The position numbers and the translations under genes are program-made. DNA of 64,000 bases from NCBI GenBank assembly GCA_039707655.1, contig CM077676.1, forward strand, positions 382,175,614 through 382,239,613, given 5' to 3'. The stretch's first letter is position 1. Each line of letters opens with the position of its first letter. This DNA is from Elymus sibiricus (Eukaryota > Streptophyta > Magnoliopsida > Poales > Poaceae). Shown here in pieces: positions 56,923 through 64,000 of the stretch. The notes under the pieces are model-generated. The model saw nothing but the letters and a program-made list of their open reading frames with translations. It had not been told where the DNA came from and searched no databases.

Positions 56923-58170
56923 GCAAGCAAAACCCCCTTGATCATAATATATCGCCCATTCCTTTCTCCCTTATGCTTGCATTAGTAATGCTTCTGTTGT
57001 TGCTCCGATAGCTCCTATTCCGATGCATAGCCTGATTTTGTCGCCTGCTACTGATACATTACCTGCTATCCTATGATGCTTAGTTAGATATGCTATGTTT
57101 CATCGGTGGCCCTTCACCTTGTCCGCATGCCATGCTTGTTACCGGGCCGTGATCACTCTGGGTGATGATCACGGAAATGTTTACTTATTGCATTACTTAA
57201 ACTGCTAAAGTCGGGCTGGCCCCAAGGGTGCCCGCGAGAGAATAACATTAAAGACGGGTCGGCTCCAAGAGCACCCGCGCGATATGTTTTACCAAGTCGG
57301 AGCGACAGGAACCCTGTTCGTTTTCTGCGAGTTACTAAATACGCCTAACGGATTTGGGTATTTGATCTGAGTGGGTCGTTGGCCCTATACGCACCACCAC
57401 CACGTGGGATAGTGGTTATGGGACCCTCTACGTCGTAGTATCAGCCGAAAGCTATTCAAACGTCGCAGCTCAGAGATTCGGGCTGATCGTTGGGGTGGGC
57501 TGGTTACGTCACTTGTGTATTCAGTGTCGTGCCTGGGCCCCGACCAGCCACGTAACGTGCAGGAGTGCGAAGGGCGATGGCCCAAGATCCCTTCGTGCTT
57601 AGGATTTAGACCGGCGTGTTGACCTCTCTGCTGAGCCTAGGTAGGACTACGTCGTGTTGATCACCCGAGGCCGGGCATTACCCAGCAAGTGTGTCCGGCC
57701 AGATGTGATCGAGCGTGTTGGGTAACAGTAGTGCACCCATGCAGGGAAGCTATCTATTCGAATAGCCGTGTCCACGGTAACAGGACGCTCAAAGTTGTAT
57801 CTTGATCTGCTACAACTACAAATGGATACTGCCACAATATTAAATTGATACTACTGCTCTCGGGATCACTTTCTCACAGGGTAGTCGAGGAAGGATCTCA
57901 GGGCATTACTAATATATGTTTGATTATATATTATCTTGCTCTACTCTCTTCTATTGCTGCAAGAAATGCTTCAAGATGCTAGTCTTCGATAGGCTAGGCC
58001 TCTCCCCGTACGTTCTGGCATTTCTGCAGTTTAGTCCAAAGATATAGCCCCATTCCTTTGATATCGATGCATATGTAGTATAGTTCTGATGTCAGTCTTG
58101 CGAGTACTTTGGATGAGTACTCACGGTTGCTTTGCTATTTCTTTTCCCCATACCCACTTGATGCAATCAG

Positions 58171-58268
58171 TCGATGGAGTCCAGGAGCCAGATGCCACCG
58201 CAGGAGACTACTACCAGGAGAGTCCCGGAGGCATGTACTACTGGGTTGAGCCAGCCGACCAGGAGTAG
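58171..58268 (+). CDS. LTR-embedded ORF, final exon (element G LTR 2)
   Basis: 98 nt, stop TAG 58266-58268. The frame differs from LTR 1 at few codons (for example Met for Thr before YYWVEPADQ). Confidence 0.5.
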
Positions 58269-58548
58269 TTCGGAGGCCCTAGGGAGGAGGCCTTCGCCTT
58301 TTCGATCAGTGTCATTGTTTGTGCTAGCCTTCTTAAGGCAAACTTGACTAACTATGTCTGTACCCAGATATTATTGGTGTGTATGACTTATGTATTCGGG
58401 TCCTTGTGACCCCTGGCTTGTAATATGAAGATTTATGTTTAAATTTGAGTTTAGAGTTGTGTTGTGATATCTTCCCGTGAGTCTCTGATCTCGAGCGTGC
58501 ACGTTTGCGTGTATGATTAGTGCACGGTCGAGCAGGGGCGTCACAAGT

Positions 58549-58560
58549 TGGTATCAGAGC
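58549..58560 (+). other. Primer-binding site of G, second internal region
   Basis: TGGTATCAGAGC, three bases after LTR 2. Confidence 0.9.
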
Positions 58561-58941
58561 CGACTGCCTGTAGGAAGCCCCCTTTCCAACTCCTTGGCCG
58601 AAGTTGAGTCTAGACTTTGAAAAACTATTTTACTAACAGTGTTGTGTGGCTTACGGGCCCACGATGCACATGGATGGGATTAGGATCTTTTATTCCTCTT
58701 CCTTACTCTAGGACTCTAAAATCTCTTCCTTTCGGGTTAAATGATTTTGCAAACTCTGACAGTAGGTTCTCGTAATCACGTCCACCCGGAGAGCTGGATC
58801 ATCTGCACTTATTCCTTCCGATTGATCTGATTAGTCTAATAATCACATTTTCTTTTCCATTGGTCTGTTTAACCTTTCTCTCCAAGTTATTATATGCTTC
58901 TCACACTGTCATGTGACAATCTTGAATTTCCTCTGTTTCAG

Positions 58942-59709
58942 ATGGATCGCTTGTTTCCGCCGCGCCCCGCGACGCAGCTTGTGCTTCGCACTTGGGCTCG
59001 TGATACGCCTGATTTTCCAGCTGTCCTGATCGCCCTCCTGACCAGACTGGGCTACCGCTGGTACCCCGAGTACATGGTTTACGAGGATTTCCGCGAGTTC
59101 AACCAGGAGCAGTATCATGCCGATGTTCGTATCTTTAATCAGCGGAACAACTCCGACACTAAGTTGCACACTTTTCACGGTATCGGCGTGACGATTGAGA
59201 TGGCAGTTCATGATGCTGCCCATTCTGCTGTCGCCCGTCTACGTGGCGAGCATAGTCGCTTGGATGACTCCGAGTTCTGATACATCATGTATGCCCCTGC
59301 TGGAGATGATACCGGATACTACACAGCTGTCTGTGCCCCTTTCGAGCGTCGTCGATATGACCCGCAGGTTTTGATTCAGTGCACTCAGGCTCTGGATCGC
59401 ACTGCCCGGGCTCTTGTCGTCGAGTTGTTTGCCACTCGAGCACGTCTCTACGATGTTATGACACAATTGCTGCCAGCTGTTCGTGCAGGGATACATCCAG
59501 AGTATATCCTTTACCCGCACAGGACTTAGATGCCGGCAGGTATTGATTGGCCTGCTGTTGGAGGTCACACACCTGCATGTGAACCTCTTCTTCCAGTTCG
59601 AGATCGTGTTCTGCATCAGAGTGCACACGGAGAGCAGAACTTTTCTGCCGTGGATACTCATCGTCCGCACTTGCATCTACCCCGTTTCAGTGGTTTTCCC
59701 CGACGTTGA
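58942..59709 (+). pseudogene. Conserved ORF upstream of gag (element G copy)
   Basis: A 255-codon frame from ATG 58942, immediately after CTCTGTTTCAG, to TGA 59707-59709. Premature stops occur at 59278-59280 and 59527-59529. Motifs shared with A include RLGYRWYPEY, HTFHG, MAVHDAAH, YAPAGDDTGYYTAVC, LDRTARALVVEL and PEYILYPHRT. The protein is not predicted to have a signal peptide, membrane segment or known enzymatic motif. Its fixed place between PBS and gag and its conservation in two diverged elements suggest a family-specific accessory protein. An alternative is that it is an N-terminal extension domain made from spliced RNA. Confidence 0.7.
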
Positions 59710-59959
59710 TGTAGCCTTTGCTATGTCTCGTTGTGTATTCCTTACTGCGTGCCTGCGCGCCGCCTAGTATGTCTAGCTGTTTAAATTGCGAACTTATGCT
59801 GTCCGCGTGTAACCGACTCTGTGTATGGATCTGTATGTCTTAATTGACTACTGTTATGTATCTATTGCACTACTTATTCCTTATCGTGTTACATCATGTA
59901 TGTCTCTAAACACTTGCAGTTGTTTTTACTAAACTACCCCCTGTTAAATTTTTAGCAGG
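59710..59959 (+). other. Spacer between the upstream ORF and gag (G internal 2)
   Basis: Non-coding; ends CTAAACTACCCCCTGTTAA then TTTTTAGCAG and the gag ATG. The same block in A argues for a conserved 3' splice site. Confidence 0.5.
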
Positions 59960-61065
59960 ATGGTTAGACCAGGTGGTCGTGGTCGTGGCCGTGCTCCCGA
60001 GCAGCCACCACCGCCAGACTATATGGCAGCTATGATGCAGCAGTTTGAGCTGAACCGCCAGTTCATGGTTGGAATTATGGCTCAGTTCCCGCAGCAGAAC
60101 CAGAATGCTCAGAACCAGCCACCTGCCCCAATAACTCTGCAGGACTTTGTGCGTCTCAACCCAACTATTTTCCACAACTCTGAACAGCCACTGGAAGCTG
60201 ATGACTGGCTTCACGACATCGCCTACGAGATGGAGTCTGCCAATGTCGCCCCTGCCAACTTGTCAACTTTGCGTCCTACTTCTTGAAGGGTCCCGCTGCC
60301 CAATGGTGGGACACCCACAGGCGTTCATTACCTGATGGGACAGTCATTACTTGGGTAGAATTTCAGACTGCTTTCCGTGCCCGCTACATTCCTCAGGGAA
60401 TCATGGACCGGAAGAGGACAGAGTTTCACAACCTCACTCAGGGCAATAGGACTATCGAAGCTTATCAGCGAGAATTCCTTAACCTGTCCCGCTATGTTGA
60501 AGAAGACATAGCCACCGATGCTCGTAGACAGGAGAAGTTCCGTAATGGACTCCACCCAGACCTCAAGCTTGCACTTGCTGCTCAAGACTTCACCGACTTT
60601 GCCACCCTCGTGAACAAGGCTATCCTGGTTGAGACTGCTCAGATGGAACACAAGGAGTCACAGAAGCGCTATCGTGATGTTGGCTCATCTTCGAGCTGCG
60701 CACAGAAGCGTCGGATCTGGATTCCCAACAGCGTGTATCGTCCAGCTGCCCTTGCGCTTAGGTCTTCCTATGCTGCACCCCGTCTGCCTCCTCCACCACC
60801 GAGGCATCCAAGAGCTCAAGCTGCTCCACCACGTGCTGCTCCTCTTCGTCCTGAAGACTGTCTGGGTTTCAAGTGTCGCCGCCCAGGTCACCTCGCCAAA
60901 GACTACCGCCAGAATCAGAATCAGTTGGCACTTCCTCATGCTGGCCATGGCAATGGCCGTGGCAACAACCAGACCCGCAACTATAATACTGGGCCTGCTG
61001 CTTATGGACGTGGACAGGCTTACCATGTTGATATTGAAGAAGTTCAGGATCAACCTGATACTGTG
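59960..61065 (+). pseudogene. gag: gag (G internal 2)
   Basis: ATG 59960 opens MVRPGGRGRG and runs into the gag core, where a frameshift near 60255 puts the frame into a stop at 60284-60286. The correct frame continues from about 60283 (GPAAQWWDTHRR, FRARYIPQGIMD, TDARRQEKF) to the damaged zinc knuckle. Gag forms the particle and binds RNA. Confidence 0.88.
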
Positions 61066-64000
61066 ATGGGTACCCTTCTCGTTAACTCAGTACCTGCTTC
61101 TGTTTTATTTGATTCAGGAGCATCGCATTCATTCATGACAGAAGCATTTGCATTATAACATGACATTGCATTTGAAAAAATGAATCTACCAGTAGTAGTC
61201 CGCACCCCCGGAGGCCAGTGTCAAACCACCATGATGGCACACAATGTCACTGTTGAAATCAAAGGACTCGAATTCCTTGTTTCACCCATCATCTTGAAAA
61301 CTTCCACGATAGACCTCATTCTGGGAATGGATTGGTTGAAAGCTCACATCGCTTCAAGCAATTGTTCCACCAAAGTCGTCCAGCTCCTCCACCCCTCCGA
61401 CAAGATAGTGAACTACACTGCCCGCATTACTCGGAATGCCGAAGCTCAGATCTATGCTCTAAATGCTTTGAATGCTTCACCTCTTGAGGGAATTGAGAAC
61501 GTTCCAGTCATTCGTGATTTCCCGGACGTCTTTCCGGAAGAACTTCCAGGAATACCCCCTGTTAGGGCCGTTGAATTTGTTATTGACTTGAAACCTGGCA
61601 CTACTCCTATTGCCAAGCGCCCATACAAGATGCCGCCGCATGAACTCCTAGAGCTTAAGGAGGAAATCGACAAGTCACTTAAGAAGGGTTTCATTCGCCC
61701 CAGTTCTTCTGCTTGGGGAGCACCTTCTCTCTTTGTTAAGAAGAAGGATGGAACAAACCGATTGGTCTAGGACTATCGGCCTATTAACCAAGCAACAATC
61801 CAGAACAAGTACCCACTTCCCCGGATCAACGATCTTTATGATCAGCTTGCTGGATCCTCTGTGTTCTCTAAACTCGACTTAAGGTTGGGTTACCATCAGA
61901 TCCGAGTTCTTTAAGAGGATATTCCAAAGACCGCCTTCGTTACCCCTTATGGATCATACGAGTACACCGTCATGTCCTTCGGGTTAACTAATGCTCCAGC
62001 AACCTTCTCTCGATTGATGAACTATATCTTCATGGACTACCTCGACAAATTCGTCATGGTTTATTTGGATGATATCCTTATATTTTCCAAGAATGAAGAA
62101 GAGCACGCCGAACATCTTCGGCTTGTATTGGAGAGACTTCGAGAACATCAACTGTAGGCCAAATACTCTAAGTGTGAATTCTGGTTATCTGAGGTGACTT
62201 ATCTTGGTCATATGATTTCCAAAGATGGCATTGCTGTTAACCCAGAACGAGTTCAGGCTATTCTTGACTGGACTCCCCCGAAGAATGTTAAGCAAGTCAG
62301 AAGTTTTCTCGGTCTTGCTAGCTATTGCCGCCATTTCGTCGAGAACTTCTCCAAAATTGCTAAGCCACTGACTGATCTGCTTCACAAAGGCGTTAAATTT
62401 GGGTGGACAGAAAAGTGCCAAGAAAGTTTTCAGACACTTAAAGATAAGTTGACCTCTGCCCCTGTGCTAGCTCCTCCCGATTCTCGCAAGGACTTTGTGA
62501 TATATTGCGATGCATCCCGTCAAGGATTAGGCTGTGTCCTAATGCAAGAGCGCAAGGTGATTGCTTATGGCTCTCGTCAATTGCGTCCTCATGAAGATAA
62601 GTATCCAACACATGATCTCGAGTTAGCAGCAGTTATCTATGCTCTGAAACTGTTGCGACATTACCTTCTCGGTAATCGTTGCGAGATATACACGGACCAC
62701 CAAAGTCTGAAGTATCTGTATACTCAACCAGATTTAAACCTCCGTCAACAAAGGTGGCTCGAGATGATAGCCGACTATGACATGGATATCTCTTATACCC
62801 CTGGCAAGGCTAATGTAATGGCCGATGCTTTGAGCCGCAAGTCTTATTGCAACAACCTCACGGTTCAGCAAGCACAACCTCTTCTCTATGAAGAACTTCG
62901 CAAGTTGAACCTTCACATTGTCCCACAAGGTCATCTCAATACCCTGGTTGTTGAACCAGACCTCGAGGACCTCATCAAGCATATACAGAAAGCTGACTCT
63001 GAGGTCGAGAAGATTAAGCACGATCTCAAAAGGGAAAGGCCCTCGTTCTTCACTATTAATGCTGATGGCACCTTGTTCTTCAAAAATCGCTTAGTGGTTC
63101 CTAGAAAGGACAATCTGGATCTGAGCCCGCGCGTCATGAAAGAAGCTCATGATACACCTCTTTCAATTCATCCTGGTAGTACCAAGATGTATCAAGACAT
63201 TCGACAGAGATACTGGTGGCCTGACATGAAGCGAGACATTGCTCGCTATGTTGCTGAGTGTGACGTTTGCCGTCGCATCAAAGCAGAACATCAAAGGCCT
63301 GCTGGAACTCTACAACCCCTTGCTATTCCTGAATGGAAATGGGACAAGGTCGAAATGGATTTCATTACTGGTTTTCCCAGATCGCAGAAGGGTCATGATG
63401 CTATTTTTGTCGTCATTGACCGATTCTCAAAGGTTGCTCACTTTCTGCCAGTCAAGGAGACAATCACTGCTAGTCAGTTAGCAGACTTATATGTTTCCAG
63501 AATCGTGTCACTTCACGGTTTTCCGCTGGAGATCAGCTCAGACCGTGGCAGCCTCTTTACCTCAAGATTTTAGAACAGTTTCCAAGAAGCTATGGGAACT
63601 CATCTGTCTTTCAGCACCGCTTTTCACCCCCAGTCCCAGGGACAAGTTGAACGAGTCAATCAAGTGCTTGAAGATATGCTTCGAGCTTGTGTCATCTCAT
63701 TCGGTAAGAAATGGGAGGAATCTCTCCCATATGTTGAATTCTCATACAACAATAGCTATCTGGCTAGTCTGAAGATGGCACCATTTTAAGTCCTCTATGG
63801 ACGTAAGTGCCGAACCCCTCTGAATTGGTCAGAAACTGGGGAACGGTCACTCGTTGGTCCGGACATTATTCAACAAGCTGAAGAGCAAGTCCGCATTGTC
63901 CGTGATCATCTGAAAGCTGCTCACTCTCGTCAGAACAGTCACTATGATCGAAAACACCAGGTAATGGTCTACCAACCTGGCGAACAATCTTACCTTCGTG
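61066..64000 (+). pseudogene. pol: pol polyprotein, partial (G internal 2)
   Basis: It has the same domain order as 51381-54719. Stops interrupt it at 61156-61158, 61768-61770, 61912-61914, 62155-62157, 63571-63573 and 63787-63789. All are in one frame, so decay was by substitution. The stop at 63571 is the one shared with internal 1 (53886). RT has YLDD (about 62062-62073). The window ends inside the integrase C-terminal region, before the chromodomain. Confidence 0.9.

Larger units (their letters stand above)
54756..58545 (+). repeat. Element G LTR 2 (shared by both internal regions)
   Basis: 3,790 bp. It acts as 3' LTR of the first internal region and 5' LTR of the second. It is highly similar to LTR 1 with scattered substitutions. 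Confidence 0.9.
46552..64000 (+). mobile_element. Element G: Tekay/Del-type chromovirus in LTR-internal-LTR-internal array
   Basis: Order: LTR 46552-50337, internal 50338-54755, LTR 54756-58545, internal 58546 to beyond the window. It inserted into the right LTR of F; ATGGA (46547-46551) is the candidate left duplication. The two internals are near-identical, except that the first lacks 1,477 bp. Both share an integrase stop and a damaged zinc knuckle, so they come from one copy. Unequal recombination between LTRs best explains the shared central LTR. The gag-pol order protease-RT-RNase H-integrase-chromodomain defines the chromovirus lineage. Confidence 0.9.

Overview
This window is intergenic DNA from a large grass genome, almost certainly a Triticeae species (wheat, barley, rye or Aegilops). 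It is nearly all nested transposable elements: Athila-lineage LTR retrotransposons whose LTRs open with TGATACGTCTCC or TGATATGTCTCC, Ty3/gypsy chromoviruses of Tekay/Del type with unusually long (3.8-4.3 kb) LTRs, a CACTA-type DNA transposon, a Helitron end and Stowaway-type debris. I see no rRNA, tRNA, CRISPR array or convincing host gene. Family names are given only at lineage level because no search could be run.

Left nest (1-25861). A Helitron-like 3' end (205-235) and a fold-back element (537-903) precede a CACTA-like transposon whose two ends (1076 and 25858) share related termini, subterminal TCGCACAC repeats and a TGT target duplication. Four later elements separate its remaining ~3 kb: Tekay-type element A (2077-18204, minus strand, TSD TAAAT), which itself holds non-autonomous element B in its gag (7513-12480, TSD CACGG); a truncated Athila-type element D (18315 to about 22338); and a solo Athila-type LTR (23814-25373, TSD GTATT). 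The remaining CACTA DNA carries two gene-like units: a spliced GRF-zinc-finger/coiled-coil/membrane-anchor gene (22517-22990) and an acidic nuclear-type protein gene with CCAAT and TATA boxes (23349-23723).

Middle (25862-38324). An LTR-like fragment, a truncated Athila-type LTR (27738-28880), an Athila-type element E (28881 to about 34760) with a gag-protease frame but no pol, a higher-order tandem array (34775-35296), AT-rich degenerate repeats and a Stowaway fragment.

Right nest (38325-64000). Element F (minus strand) is almost only two long LTRs around a 761-bp centre. Its second LTR is interrupted at 46551 by element G (plus strand), laid out LTR-internal-LTR-internal and running off the window. 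Both G internal regions carry gag-pol in one frame with zinc knuckle, protease, RT, RNase H, integrase and chromodomain. Both are dead, with several stops, one of them shared.

The most interesting signals are cryptic coding sequences in the Tekay-type elements. The long LTRs of A, F and G all contain the same split reading frame: a 72-75-nt exon and a 92-98-nt final exon with matching phase, multiple-of-three indels and a conserved stop. Separately, a ~250-codon ORF lies upstream of gag in A and G, and both this ORF and gag begin right after a splice-acceptor-like sequence. I found no known function for either.
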